DNA of 64,000 nt from Rhabdothermincola sediminis. GTDB lineage: Bacteria > Actinomycetota > Acidimicrobiia > Acidimicrobiales > Acidimicrobilacustridaceae. Under the pieces are notes generated by a model, which worked only from the letters and a program-made list of their open reading frames with translations, ran no database searches and had not been told where the DNA came from. The DNA lies in assembly GCF_014805525.1 (NCBI RefSeq), contig NZ_JACFSZ010000013.1:53499-117498 (forward strand). The letters run 5' to 3'. A program made the translations under genes and the position numbers. Shown here in pieces: positions 42,160 to 51,423 of this stretch (position 1 is its first letter; every line of letters starts with the position of its first letter).

Positions 42160-43473
42160 GTGCCGACCTACCACCCGGGCATGCTCGGCCCGCTGCCCCG
42201 TGACCCCGACCAGAAGTTCTGGGACCCCGAGATGCAGACCATGCCCCGGGAGCAGCTCGAGGCCCTGCAGCTCGAACGGCTTCGCACCCTCGTGGACCGG
42301 GCGCTCACCATCCCCGTCCCCCTGTTCGCCCGCAAGCTGCGGGAGGCGGGGATCGAGTCCGGCGCGGACCTCACCAGCGTCGCCGACGTCAACCTGATCC
42401 CCACCACCGTCAAGCAGGACCTGCGCGACGCCGAGGCCGCGCACCCCCCGTTCGGCGACTACCGCTTCACCGATCCCCGAGAGTGCGTGCGGCTGGGCCA
42501 GAGCACCGGCACCACCGGCACCCCGACGATCGCCCTGTTCACCCGCAAGGACATCTGGATCGAGTACGAGTCCGCGGCCCGGGTCTGGTGGCGCAACGGC
42601 TGGCGACCCGGCCAGATCGTCACCCACGCTCACCCCGCGTACCTCTACGGGGGTGGGGTGATGCTCTCGGGCAGCCTCGAGTACTTCGGAGCGCTGAACC
42701 TGTGGGTCGCCCCGCCCGACACCGACGAGCTGGCGGAGCAGGGCATCCGCATGTGGCAGCGGGTCCGCCCGGACGTGTCGATGGTGGCGTTCAGTCTGGG
42801 CCGGTTCCAGGAGGTGGCGGCGAAGATGGGCCTCGACCTGGCCGCCGATGTGGGCCTGCCGTCGTTCCAGTTCCGGGGCATGGGTGACCGGGGCATGCCG
42901 ATGATGACCGCGGGCCTCGAGTGCTACGCCTACTCGTCGGGGCCGTGTGGTGAGGCACCGGGCGGTCACATCCACGAGGACTGGGCCATCGTCCAGGCCA
43001 TCGACCCCAAGACCGGGCGGGACGTGCCCGACGGGGAGTGGGGCAACCTGGTGGTCACCACCCTCGACCGGGACAACGGGCTGTTGCGCTACGACCTGGA
43101 GGAAGCGGCGGCGATCATGCGCGATCCCTGCCCGTGTGGCGAGACCACCGTCCGGGGGTTCTGGGGCGGCCGGTTCAAGGACTTCCTCGACTGCCAGGGC
43201 CACTACTTCCAGGTCAGCGAGGTGGAGCGGGCGCTGCGGTCGGTGCGCGAGGTGACCGTCCCGTCGCTCGAGTACGTGGTGGTCAAGCCCACCGACTCCG
43301 ACGCCTCGCTGCAGGTGCGGGTCGAGCTCGACCAGGGCGAGCCTGCCGAGGTGGCCACCCGGTGCGAGGCCGCGATCCGGGAGCGCCTCGGGGTCGAGGC
43401 CCGGGTGGAGGTGCTACCACGCGAGTCCCTTGCCCGCTCCGGCTACAAGGCGGTACGGCTGGTCGAGCGCTGA
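42160..43473 (+). CDS. AMP-dependent ligase, phenylacetate-CoA ligase-like
   Basis: 437 aa. Length and order match PaaK-type CoA ligases: P-loop QSTGTTGTPTIALFTRKD, REDLR-free N-terminal region, GEAPGGHIHEDW, DPCPCGETTVRGFWGGRFKD and a short C-terminal domain ending SGYKAVRLV. It should adenylate an aromatic or other carboxylic acid and form the CoA thioester. The GTG at 42160 has a -10 hexamer 8 nt upstream. Placed in the acyl-CoA regulon by operator site 3. Confidence 0.85.
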   Translation: MPTYHPGMLGPLPRDPDQKFWDPEMQTMPREQLEALQLERLRTLVDRALTIPVPLFARKLREAGIESGADLTSVADVNLIPTTVKQDLRDAEAAHPPFGDYRFTDPRECVRLGQSTGTTGTPTIALFTRKDIWIEYESAARVWWRNGWRPGQIVTHAHPAYLYGGGVMLSGSLEYFGALNLWVAPPDTDELAEQGIRMWQRVRPDVSMVAFSLGRFQEVAAKMGLDLAADVGLPSFQFRGMGDRGMPMMTAGLECYAYSSGPCGEAPGGHIHEDWAIVQAIDPKTGRDVPDGEWGNLVVTTLDRDNGLLRYDLEEAAAIMRDPCPCGETTVRGFWGGRFKDFLDCQGHYFQVSEVERALRSVREVTVPSLEYVVVKPTDSDASLQVRVELDQGEPAEVATRCEAAIRERLGVEARVEVLPRESLARSGYKAVRLVER

Positions 43474-46400
43474 CCGGCGGGCGCGGCACCGGCCGCCAGG
43501 GCGCGGATCCACGCCGGTGAGGGCACCTGGAAGGGACGGAGGCGCACCACCCGGCCCGCGCCCTCGTCGTACAGCAGGGCCTGCGTCGGTGCCAGCGTGA
43601 CCGCGGCCGGGCTGTCGACCAGGCTGACCGCGTCCTCCGCGGGCATGGGGCCCACGGCCCGCAGCGTGAACCGGCGCTGGACACCAGGCGCGAGACGATC
43701 GGCGACCGCGGCGGCAGAGCTGGCTCGGATGATGGTGTGCACCCCCCAGGGCGGGCCGGCCGACACCAGGGCCTCGAGCAGCGCCGTCACCTCCCCACCG
43801 CCCGGATCGAGATCGCGAGCCAGGTCCACCCCGTTGAGCACCACCAGCACCGGTGGCTCTCCGGTCGAGCGGGCCTGCTTGCGCCGCACGACCTCGCGGG
43901 CCGCTCGCTCGATGGCGGCGTCGAGCTCGCGCGAGCGGGAAGCCTGCACCCGGGCCAGGCCCCCGAGCGCGGCGAGCAGCTCCCCGAAGCCCGATTCCAG
44001 GGGGAGGCAGTCGATCGCCCGGACCTCGAGCTGATGCCCGTGGACCGCGGCGGCGGACAGCAGCGCCGCAGCCAGTATCCCGTGGCCGGCCTGCTCGTCG
44101 GCGGTCACCACCAGCAGGTTGGAGCCGGGCTCCCGCCGGAGCGTCACCTCGACCGGCCCGCCCAGGGTGACGGGCGCGCCCACCCACACGGACAGCTCGG
44201 CATCGCTAGCACGGCCAGTGCTGCCAGTGCTGCCAGGACTCGCGGCGCGCTCGGCGCCCGCGCTGCGGAGCTGGTCGAGCGCGCTGGCCTCCAATACCGC
44301 CGGCGCGGTGCTGGAGACCACCTCGGGCCGCCGGGCCAATCCCCGCTCGGCGGCCAGCTCGTCGAGGTCGCGCAGCTGCAGCAGCCGCTCCCGCGGACTG
44401 ACCCGGCTCATCCGCAACCGGGTGGGCTCGGTCGAGCCGGGCCGGAGCAGCAGCGCTTCCCCCGTGCCGATGGAGCGGATCGCCGCGGCCAGGTCCTCAC
44501 CGGCGCTCGGGGTCGCGAGGGCGGCGGCGTCCGCGAGCACCAGAGAGGTGCCGAGCGCATCGGGCACCCAAGCGATGGGCTCGAGCGAGTCGACCACTCG
44601 CTCCAGGGCCACCACGTGCAACCCGAGCGCCGGCCCCTCCACCACCAACCGGTTCAGGATCCGCCGGGCATCACGAGCGATGCGGGCCGAGCCGGCGAAC
44701 AGCCGGCTGGCCCCGGCCACGACCAGCAACAAGCGGGAGAGCGGCCCGCCGGTGGCGGCCCGGAACGCCTCGACATCTCCTCGCTCCAACCCGGCGGCCC
44801 GAAGCAACGTGTCTCGCAGGTCGAGCTCGGCTTCGACCAGCTCGAAGGCGGCCAGCCCCAGGTCAGGGTCCGCCTCGGTGGCCACCAGCCGGGCATGCGG
44901 CAGCCTCGCCTCCCCGTAGGCCTCCAGGTCGATCGAGTGGGACAGGTCGGCGAGGACCAGCTCCACCTCGGCGGGCTCGTAGAGCACGGTGAGCGCGGTG
45001 AGGATGGTGTCCAGCGCGTGGTCCAGCTCCTTGCCCGCACCACCGACGACGAGCGCCCCGGGCGCGCCGGCCGAGTCGAGCCACAGGGTGGCCGGCCGGC
45101 GGCCGGCCATCTGCCCCAGGGGGATCGACACCCCCACCCGGGCGTCCGCCGACCACCAGCTCGACGGGTCCGCCGGGTCGACGGCCTGGCGCACCTGTGG
45201 GAGGTCGTCGCGGGCCGCCCGCTGGCGCGCGTGGTCGACCATGGCGAACACCTCGGCGTGACCGAGCGGGGTGTGCGCCCGGCGCCGGGCGTGCTCGCCC
45301 ACCAGGGTGACCACCCGCTCGCCGACCCCGGCTGCGGGCCCGTCACCGCCGGGCGGTGGGCAGGGCTCGAAGCGGAACCGCCACGCGCCGGTGCGGTGGG
45401 TGTCGACCGTGAAGCCGTCGGCGTCGTGGCGGCAGGTGCGCAGCCCCGGCAGGGCGGCATGGCGGGTCCGGGCCCGTACCGCAGGGTCCCGCAGGACGAT
45501 TGTGTGGACCCCGCATCGCGGCCCGTTCTCGGCGAGTGGCCCGAGCAGCTCCAGGGCCCGCTCGGTCAGGCCGGTGGGGTAGTCGGCGATCACCAGTAGG
45601 CGGTAGGGCTCGATCACCTCACCGAGGTCGAGATGAGCATCGGTGATGCTCGGGTAGCGACCCTGCAAGTGCGTGGCGATGACGTGCTCGACGTGGCGGG
45701 TGAGCTCCTCCAGGCACTCCTCGATCTCCTCGGGCGTGACCCGCACGCCACCACAGACCAGCGCCGGATCGAACTCCGCCAGGGCCAGGAAGGGGGCAAA
45801 GGTGTCCCCGAGGCCCTTGGGGTCGGCGAGCGCCAGGCGGACCCCACCCGGCGGCACCGCGGCGAGCACCCGGGTGAGGATGCCCTGCACCCCGGCCACG
45901 GCGTCGGCCCGCCGGGTACCGGTCTCCACCAGCAGGCCCAGCCCGTCGCGCAGCGACCCGAGCCAAGGGATGGTGGCGTCGGGCAGCTCCTCGTGGACCA
46001 GCGCACCGAGCCGGATCCACGGCTGGGGCGCCTCGGCGGGGGCCAGCGAGGCCCACCGGGGGTCGTCCCACGGGGCGCCCGGCACCGGCAGGGCTTGGGC
46101 CAGGCGGTCGAGGTCCCGCTGGAGGATCATGGTGCCGATCTCAAAGCTGGCCCGGGCCTCGGTGCCTTCCGCCACCAGCTCGTCCTCGGTCTCGGAGATC
46201 AGCCGTTGCCGTGTGCGCTCGGCCTCCTGCTCCATGAGCTCCAGCCGGGCGGCCGCGGCGTTGAGCAGCACCCCGATCTCGGGCAACCGGATGGTCCCGG
46301 TGATCCCCCGGGCCAGGCGCAGCTCCTCCTCGAGGCGGGCGATCAGGCGGTCGAAGCCGTCCGGGCGGTCCCGGTCCTCGGTGCCGAGCGTCGCCGGGCG

Positions 46401-46745
46401 AGACAGCGCGGTCTCGAGCACGTCGGCCTTGCCCTTCCGGGCCGCGAGGTCCCGGGCGTCGCGATACAGCTCGGCCAGGCGCTGCGTGCCCTGCTCGACC
46501 GCGGCCTGCTGGGCCCGCCAACGGGCCTCGATCCGCTGCTGCTCCTCGGCCTGGTCCCGCTCGAGGCCGGCCACGTCCGCGTGGAGGGTGTCGAGCAGGT
46601 GGGAGGTCCGCTCGAGCAGCTCGTCCACCACCGCAAGCGGGTCGGCGTCGAGCGCACTGGACTCGTCCCCCACCCGCTTGGGGAGTGGGGGGAGCTTCGC
46701 GTCGGCGGTGTCCGGTTCGGGCAGGTTGGTGAGCGTGTGGGTCAT
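43443..46745 (-). CDS. Large FtsK/SpoIIIE-like protein with degenerate ATPase motifs
   Basis: 1100 aa. The N-terminal 250 residues are coiled-coil rich (RDQAEEQQRIEARWRAQQAA). Three FtsK/EccC-like units follow, starting near residues 270, 565 and 878. At each expected Walker A the sequence is degenerate: ETGTRRADAV, GGAGKELDHAL and VTADEQAGHGIL, none with GK[ST]. So it looks like a pseudo-ATPase or one with a different nucleotide-binding mode. The 3' end overlaps the ligase gene by 31 bp in convergent orientation. No type VII secretion genes are adjacent. Function unknown. Confidence 0.75.
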   Translation of the reverse strand: MTHTLTNLPEPDTADAKLPPLPKRVGDESSALDADPLAVVDELLERTSHLLDTLHADVAGLERDQAEEQQRIEARWRAQQAAVEQGTQRLAELYRDARDLAARKGKADVLETALSRPATLGTEDRDRPDGFDRLIARLEEELRLARGITGTIRLPEIGVLLNAAAARLELMEQEAERTRQRLISETEDELVAEGTEARASFEIGTMILQRDLDRLAQALPVPGAPWDDPRWASLAPAEAPQPWIRLGALVHEELPDATIPWLGSLRDGLGLLVETGTRRADAVAGVQGILTRVLAAVPPGGVRLALADPKGLGDTFAPFLALAEFDPALVCGGVRVTPEEIEECLEELTRHVEHVIATHLQGRYPSITDAHLDLGEVIEPYRLLVIADYPTGLTERALELLGPLAENGPRCGVHTIVLRDPAVRARTRHAALPGLRTCRHDADGFTVDTHRTGAWRFRFEPCPPPGGDGPAAGVGERVVTLVGEHARRRAHTPLGHAEVFAMVDHARQRAARDDLPQVRQAVDPADPSSWWSADARVGVSIPLGQMAGRRPATLWLDSAGAPGALVVGGAGKELDHALDTILTALTVLYEPAEVELVLADLSHSIDLEAYGEARLPHARLVATEADPDLGLAAFELVEAELDLRDTLLRAAGLERGDVEAFRAATGGPLSRLLLVVAGASRLFAGSARIARDARRILNRLVVEGPALGLHVVALERVVDSLEPIAWVPDALGTSLVLADAAALATPSAGEDLAAAIRSIGTGEALLLRPGSTEPTRLRMSRVSPRERLLQLRDLDELAAERGLARRPEVVSSTAPAVLEASALDQLRSAGAERAASPGSTGSTGRASDAELSVWVGAPVTLGGPVEVTLRREPGSNLLVVTADEQAGHGILAAALLSAAAVHGHQLEVRAIDCLPLESGFGELLAALGGLARVQASRSRELDAAIERAAREVVRRKQARSTGEPPVLVVLNGVDLARDLDPGGGEVTALLEALVSAGPPWGVHTIIRASSAAAVADRLAPGVQRRFTLRAVGPMPAEDAVSLVDSPAAVTLAPTQALLYDEGAGRVVRLRPFQVPSPAWIRALAAGAAPAGQRSTSRTAL

Positions 46746-46817
46746 TCGGACCCGGTCCGATACTGCACGGAGCCGATATCGGCAGATCCGATGGCCGAGC
46801 TGAGTGATTGGCGGACC

Positions 46818-46867
46818 GGTTCAGTCGATCGCGCCGGTCAGCCGATCGCGTCGGTCAGCCGATCGCG
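46818..46867. repeat. 17-bp tandem repeat at the DUF4870 3' end
   Basis: About 2.8 copies of CGGTCAGCCGATCGCG-like units, the first diverged. They span the stop codon of the DUF4870 gene, so copy-number change would add stops or alter the tail. Contains CGATCG palindromes. Confidence 0.6.
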
Positions 46868-47322
46868 CCCGGAACCATCCGGATGTTGATGGGGTACCGG
46901 TACCACTCACCCCGGTTGGCGGCGATCGTCGCTTGGATCATGAACACCAAGGAGGCGATCCAGACCACGAAGAACAACACGAAGCCGATGAGCACGAACA
47001 TCAGGACGAAGCACACCACGTAGGCGATGAACAGCGTGATCTGGAAGTTGAGCGACTCGGCCGAGTGGTGTCGGATGAAGGGGTCTCGCTCGCCGTTGAC
47101 CAGGTAGATCACGAGCGGGGCCAGGAACCCGGCGAAGATCGCCAGCAGGTGCGACAGCATGGCGAGGGTCTTGGGGTCGCCGCCGGAGCCGGTGGCAGGG
47201 GTGGGGGCGGGGCTGGGCCCGGGCTGGGCGGCTTGGCCCCACTGCTGACCGTCCCACCAACGGAGCTGGCCCGTCGGGTCGGGGTACCACCCCGGTGGCG
47301 GGTGCTCGGGCGCCGTCTCCAT
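46855..47322 (-). CDS. DUF2510-DUF4870 membrane protein
   Basis: 155 aa. N-terminal DUF2510 motif PPPGWYPDPTGQLRWWDGQQW, a Pro/Gly linker, then a DUF4870 (Tic20-like) membrane domain with LSHLLAIFAGFLAPLVIYLV, ESLNFQITLFIAYVVCF and FFVVWIASLVFMIQATIAA. Common in actinobacteria as envelope proteins of unknown function. ATG at 47322 is chosen; an in-frame extension upstream is the decayed DUF3427 fragment. Confidence 0.9.
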   Translation of the reverse strand: METAPEHPPPGWYPDPTGQLRWWDGQQWGQAAQPGPSPAPTPATGSGGDPKTLAMLSHLLAIFAGFLAPLVIYLVNGERDPFIRHHSAESLNFQITLFIAYVVCFVLMFVLIGFVLFFVVWIASLVFMIQATIAANRGEWYRYPINIRMVPGAIG

Positions 47323-47349
47323 GGACGCGAGGATAGGTGGATCGGCGGG

Positions 47350-47752
47350 CCGGAGCCGGGCCGGGCCGAGGAACCAGAACGCCCGGTCATCGGTGCGGTG
47401 TCGGGCGAACAGCATGATCGAGGTGCCCATGGCCTCGTGGAGCTGGTAGCGACGCCCGGTGGGGCTGTCCGCAGCGGTGACCGACTGGCTCTCCCAGTGG
47501 ATCAACTCCCTACTGGATGGCGTAGTCGCGATAGCGCGTGGTCGGTGAGAACCCGCCGGTGGTCTTGTCGAGGGTGAAGGCCAGCAGATCCGCGCCAGCG
47601 GCCTCGGCCCAGTACGCCCCGGCCTGCCAGGGTGCGACCTTCGCGGCGGTGCCGATGCCGAACGCGGCGAGGACCTCCAGTCTCGTGTAGCGGGCGTGGA
47701 CCCGCAGTGGCACGTCCGGATGCTCGCCGAGCGCCGGGTGGACTCGCCCGCG
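47350..47752 (-). pseudogene. Remnant of a DUF3427 (helicase C-terminal) domain, frameshifted
   Basis: The frame beginning just after the thiolase stop reads VPLRVHARYTRLEVLAAFG and RYRDYAI, then a stop; the continuation IHWESQSVTAADSPTGRRY is one base off. Removing one C near 47518 would give AISRELIHWESQ, the usual DUF3427 text. The helicase part is missing, so this is a decayed fragment of a DEAD/DEAH-box helicase gene. A sequencing error at one base cannot be excluded, but the truncated 5' end is independent evidence of decay. Confidence 0.7.
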
Positions 47753-48928
47753 CTAGCGCACCTCGATCACCGCGGCCGCGCCCATGCCACCGCCGGCGCA
47801 CAACGACGCCACCCCGTAGCCGCCGCCCCGCCGGCGCAGCTCGTGCAGCAGGGTCACGAGGATGCGCGCCCCCGAGCAGGCGACGGGATGCCCCAGCCCG
47901 ACGGCACCGCCGTTCACGTTCACGATCGACGGGTCGAGGTCGAGCACCTTGATGGTGCCCACGGTCATCGACGCGAACGCCTCGTTGATCTCCACCAGGG
48001 CGAGGTCGTCCATCGACAACCCGGCCCGAGCCACGGCCCGGGGGATGGCGATCGTGGGCGCCAGCCCGGTGTCCTCCGGTGGCACCCCCACCGCGCACCA
48101 GGCCCGCACCACTCCGAGCACCTCCAGCCCGTTGGCCCGGGCGTAGTCACCGTCGGCGAGCACCAGCGCGGCGGAGCCGTCGTTGAGCGACGAGGAGTTC
48201 CCGGCCGTGATCGTGCCGTCCGGCACCCCCGAGAGCACCCGCAGCGACGCCAGCTTCTCGAGGGTGGTGTCCCGGCGGGGGTGCTCGTCGGTGTCGAAGA
48301 TCCGGGTCTCGCCTCCCCAGCCCCGCACCTCCATAGGCACGATCTCCTCGGCGAAGCGGCCGCCGTCGATGGCGGCGATCGCCTTCCGGTGGGAGCCGTA
48401 GGACCACTCGTCCTGCTCCTCGCGGGAGACCCCCACCTTGCGGGCGGTGTTCTCCCCCACGGTGATCATCATGTTCATGTTCGGCGCCTCAGGGCGGTCG
48501 GGGTGACTCGGCGAGAGCCACTGCTCGGGGACGCCGTAGGGCACCGGCGACTTGCGGTAGGTGACCGGGGCCTGGGTCATCGACTCCACCCCGCCGGCGA
48601 TCACCACCCGGTCCATGCCGGCCCGGATGCTCGCCGCGGCGGTGGTCACCGCGCTCATGCCGGTGGCGCACTGACGGTTCACCGCCAGCCCGGGGGTGTC
48701 GGGCGGCAGCCCCAGGTCGTTGGCCAGGTACCGTGCGATGCAGCCGCCGCCCTGCAGCACCTCGCCGAGGATCAGGTCGTCGACCTCCTCGGCGGGCACG
48801 CCCGATCGGGCCAGCGCCTCGGACACGGACGCCTTGCCGATGTCGTAGATCGAGGTGTTCGCCAGCGCCCCCTCGTAGGCGTCGGCGATCGGTGTGCGGG
48901 CGGCGGAGACGATGACGGCTTCACCCAT
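47753..48928 (-). CDS. Thiolase (acetyl-CoA acetyltransferase family)
   Basis: 391 aa, the usual thiolase length. Catalytic residues: Cys in VNRQCATGMSAV (about residue 80), His in GGAVGLGHPVACSG and the second Cys in SLCAGGGMGAA near the C-terminus. Degradative beta-ketothiolase activity toward acyl-CoA is likely. I start at the ATG at 48928, although longer in-frame ATGs exist up to 48964, overlapping operator site 4. The gene is divergent from an SDR that could precede it in beta-oxidation. Confidence 0.93.
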   Translation of the reverse strand: MGEAVIVSAARTPIADAYEGALANTSIYDIGKASVSEALARSGVPAEEVDDLILGEVLQGGGCIARYLANDLGLPPDTPGLAVNRQCATGMSAVTTAAASIRAGMDRVVIAGGVESMTQAPVTYRKSPVPYGVPEQWLSPSHPDRPEAPNMNMMITVGENTARKVGVSREEQDEWSYGSHRKAIAAIDGGRFAEEIVPMEVRGWGGETRIFDTDEHPRRDTTLEKLASLRVLSGVPDGTITAGNSSSLNDGSAALVLADGDYARANGLEVLGVVRAWCAVGVPPEDTGLAPTIAIPRAVARAGLSMDDLALVEINEAFASMTVGTIKVLDLDPSIVNVNGGAVGLGHPVACSGARILVTLLHELRRRGGGYGVASLCAGGGMGAAAVIEVR

Positions 48929-48945
48929 GGCCGGCATTCTCATCC

Positions 48946-48961
48946 CTGACATCTGTGTCAG
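48946..48961. promoter_or_regulatory. CTGAC-N6-GTCAG operator, site 4
   Basis: CTGACATCTGTGTCAG, exact arms, between the thiolase and the SDR gene. The SDR -10 candidate TAGACT (48972-48977) follows, 8 nt before its GTG. Confidence 0.65.
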
Positions 48962-48985
48962 CAACTGGCACTAGACTCCCGCCCC

Positions 48986-49864
48986 GTGGGAACCCTGGAG
49001 GGCAAGAGCGCGATCGTCACCGGTTCCGGCCGGGGGATCGGGCGGGCCGAGGCCCTGGCACTGGCGGCCGAGGGCGCGGCGGTGATCGTCAACGACGTCG
49101 ACGCGGACCAGGCCGAGGCGGTGGCGGCCGAGATCGCGGCGGCGGGCGGGCGGGCGTCGGTGAGCACCGAGGACGTCGCCACCTGGGCCGGAGCCGAGGC
49201 CGTGGTCGAGCAGGCCCTCGACGAGCACGGCCGCCTCGACGTCCTGGTCAACAACGCCGGCATCCTGCGCGACGCCATGAGCTTCTCGATGACCGAAGCC
49301 GACTGGGACGACGTCATCCGGGTCCACCTCAAGGGCCACGCCGCCACCTCTCACTTCGCCGGCGCGCACTGGCGGGCCCGGGCCAAAGCCGGCGAGCAGC
49401 CGTCGGGGCGGATCATCAACACCACCAGCGAGTCTGGCCTCTATGGCCTGGCCGGCCAGGTCAACTACGCCACCGCCAAGGCCGGCATCGCGGCCATGAC
49501 CATCGTACTCGGCCGGGAGCTCCGTAAGTACGGGGTGACCGTCAACGCCATCGCCCCCCGGGCCCGCACCCGCATGACCGAGACGGTGCTGGCGGGCCTC
49601 GAGCCCGAGGAAGGCCGCTTCGACGAGTGGGACCCGGCCAACATCGCCCCGGTGGTCGCCTGGCTGGCCGGCGACGACGCCGCCGACGTGAGCGGGCAGG
49701 TGTTCGTGGTGTTCGCCAACCGCCTCCACCTCATGGACGGCTGGGACCTGGCCAACACCATCGAGACCGAGGGCCGCTGGACGATCGATGAGTTCCGGGC
49801 CCGCAAGGCCGAGCTGTTCGCCGACCGCAGCTCTGGCCTGCCCCGCATGGGCTTCGGATCCTGA
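48986..49864 (+). CDS. SDR-family 3-hydroxyacyl-CoA dehydrogenase-like
   Basis: 292 aa. NAD-binding TGSGRGIGRAEALALAAEG, VNNAGILRD, catalytic Tyr-Lys in VNYATAKAG, and ESGLYGLAGQ, the layout of the peroxisomal-type MFE-2 dehydrogenase domain that oxidises 3-hydroxyacyl-CoA. It lacks the hydratase domain; a dehydratase-like gene is at 51424. GTG start, likely leaderless. Forms an operon with the ligase and dehydratase. Confidence 0.88.
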   Translation: MGTLEGKSAIVTGSGRGIGRAEALALAAEGAAVIVNDVDADQAEAVAAEIAAAGGRASVSTEDVATWAGAEAVVEQALDEHGRLDVLVNNAGILRDAMSFSMTEADWDDVIRVHLKGHAATSHFAGAHWRARAKAGEQPSGRIINTTSESGLYGLAGQVNYATAKAGIAAMTIVLGRELRKYGVTVNAIAPRARTRMTETVLAGLEPEEGRFDEWDPANIAPVVAWLAGDDAADVSGQVFVVFANRLHLMDGWDLANTIETEGRWTIDEFRARKAELFADRSSGLPRMGFGS

Positions 49865-49878
49865 GCCAGGTCGTACCG

Positions 49879-51423
49879 ATGACCGAGCTGCTGGTCGACC
49901 AGTTGCGGATCATGGCCCGCAGGTACCCCGAGGCGATCGCTTACCACGACCTCGACGGCGACCGATCGATCACCTTCGAGCGCTGGCACACCGACTCGAG
50001 CCGCCTGGCCCGGGGACTGATCGCCGCTGGGCTCACCAAGGGCGACCGGGTGGCCATCTACCTGCCCAGCGAGCACATCATCGCCTGGATCATCACCTAC
50101 GCAGCGGTGCACAAAGCCGGCGCGGTGGCCGTGCCGGCCAACACCCGGCTGACCCCCCGGGAGATCGGCACCATCCTCGGCCACGCCGAGGTCGCCGCCG
50201 TGATCACCTGCGAGGCACTCGCCCCGACGCTCGATCAAGCTCGCCCCCAGCTGCCCACCCTGCGCACGACGATCACCGTCGACGGCGGACCCGAGAGCAG
50301 TCCCGGCGCCTGCTCGTGGGACGAGGCACTCGACCACGACGGCGACGACATCCAGGTTCCGGTCAGCGAGGGCGACCTGGCCGACATCATGTACACCTCG
50401 GGCACCACGGGACTGCCGAAAGGGGTCGCGGTCCGCCACCGCAACGCCGCCCTGCTCCCCAACGGTGAGGTGCCCTGGAGCGGCCATGCCTGGCTGCAGG
50501 GCTCGCCGCCGTTCACCTTCGCCGGCATCTCGTTCATCTACAACCCGATGAAGCTCGGGATGTCGTGCCTGTTCCAAGCTCGTTTCGACACCGACCGCTG
50601 GCTCGACCACGTGGAACATCACCGCCCCACGGCGACCTTCCTGGTGCCGGCCATGGCCCGTCTGCTCACCACCCATCCCCGCTGGCCTTCCGCCGACCTG
50701 TCGAGCCTGACCCTGGTCAGCGTGGGCAGCGCCCCGCTCCCCCCGGAGACGCTGCTGGCGCTGTGCGACCGCCTGCCCGGGGCCACGGTCACCAACAGCT
50801 ATGGCATGACCGAAGCCGGCCCCGCCTACTGCGCCATGTCCCGCGAGGAGGTGCTCAAGCGCATCGGATCGGTGGGCCAGCCCATGCCACCGATGGAGGT
50901 GCGCATCGTGGCGCCCGGCACCGACGACGACCTACCGGCCGGCGAGCACGGTGAGGTGCTGATCCGGATGCCCGGGCGGCACCGCGAGTACTACAAGGAC
51001 CCCGACGCCACGGCCCATACCTGGGCCGGTGGTTGGCTGCACTCCGGCGACATCGGCTACCTCGACGACGACGGGTTCCTCTACATCGTGGGCCGGATGA
51101 AGGAGGTGATCATCCGGGGCGGCCACAACGTGCACGCCACCGACGTCGAGGCCGTGCTCTACGAGCACCCCGGCGTGCTTGAAGCAGCGGTGGTAGGCAT
51201 CCCCCACGAGGTGCTGGGCGAGGACATCGCTGCGTTCGTCGTGCCCCGCCCCGCCGCCCGGCTCGACCCCGAGGAGGTGAGCGGGTTCTGCGCGAGCCGG
51301 CTCGCCGACTACAAGGTCCCCCGCCGGGTGCACGTCATCGACTCGCTCCCCCGCAACGCCACCGGCAAGGTGCTCAAAGCCAAGCTGCTCGACCTGCTCA
51401 CGACGACCCAGGAGGACCGCTGA
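49879..51423 (+). CDS. Acyl-CoA synthetase (AMP-forming)
   Basis: 514 aa. P-loop YTSGTTGLPKGVAVRH, A5-type NSYGMTEAGPAY, A8 HSGDIGYLDDDGFLYIVGR and C-terminal NATGKVLKAKL with the catalytic Lys are all intact, so full adenylation and thioesterification are expected. Fatty-acyl or similar carboxylic substrate. 14 bp after the SDR gene; stop of this gene abuts the next start. Confidence 0.93.
   Translation: MTELLVDQLRIMARRYPEAIAYHDLDGDRSITFERWHTDSSRLARGLIAAGLTKGDRVAIYLPSEHIIAWIITYAAVHKAGAVAVPANTRLTPREIGTILGHAEVAAVITCEALAPTLDQARPQLPTLRTTITVDGGPESSPGACSWDEALDHDGDDIQVPVSEGDLADIMYTSGTTGLPKGVAVRHRNAALLPNGEVPWSGHAWLQGSPPFTFAGISFIYNPMKLGMSCLFQARFDTDRWLDHVEHHRPTATFLVPAMARLLTTHPRWPSADLSSLTLVSVGSAPLPPETLLALCDRLPGATVTNSYGMTEAGPAYCAMSREEVLKRIGSVGQPMPPMEVRIVAPGTDDDLPAGEHGEVLIRMPGRHREYYKDPDATAHTWAGGWLHSGDIGYLDDDGFLYIVGRMKEVIIRGGHNVHATDVEAVLYEHPGVLEAAVVGIPHEVLGEDIAAFVVPRPAARLDPEEVSGFCASRLADYKVPRRVHVIDSLPRNATGKVLKAKLLDLLTTTQEDR

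Noticed and set aside
43737..45599. 620-codon plus-strand ORF
   Set aside because: Antisense to the FtsK-like gene; Gly/Arg/Gln-rich composition typical of shadow frames in high-GC DNA.
43443..46745. A type VII secretion EccC or phage-defence FtsK
   Set aside because: No Ecc, WXG100, mycosin or restriction/defence partners are adjacent, and Walker motifs are degenerate.
46746..46854. A promoter or RNA element between the FtsK-like gene and DUF4870
   Set aside because: Beyond the 17-bp repeat I see only scattered CGATCG and CCGAT words and no consistent -10/-35 pair or stable stem.
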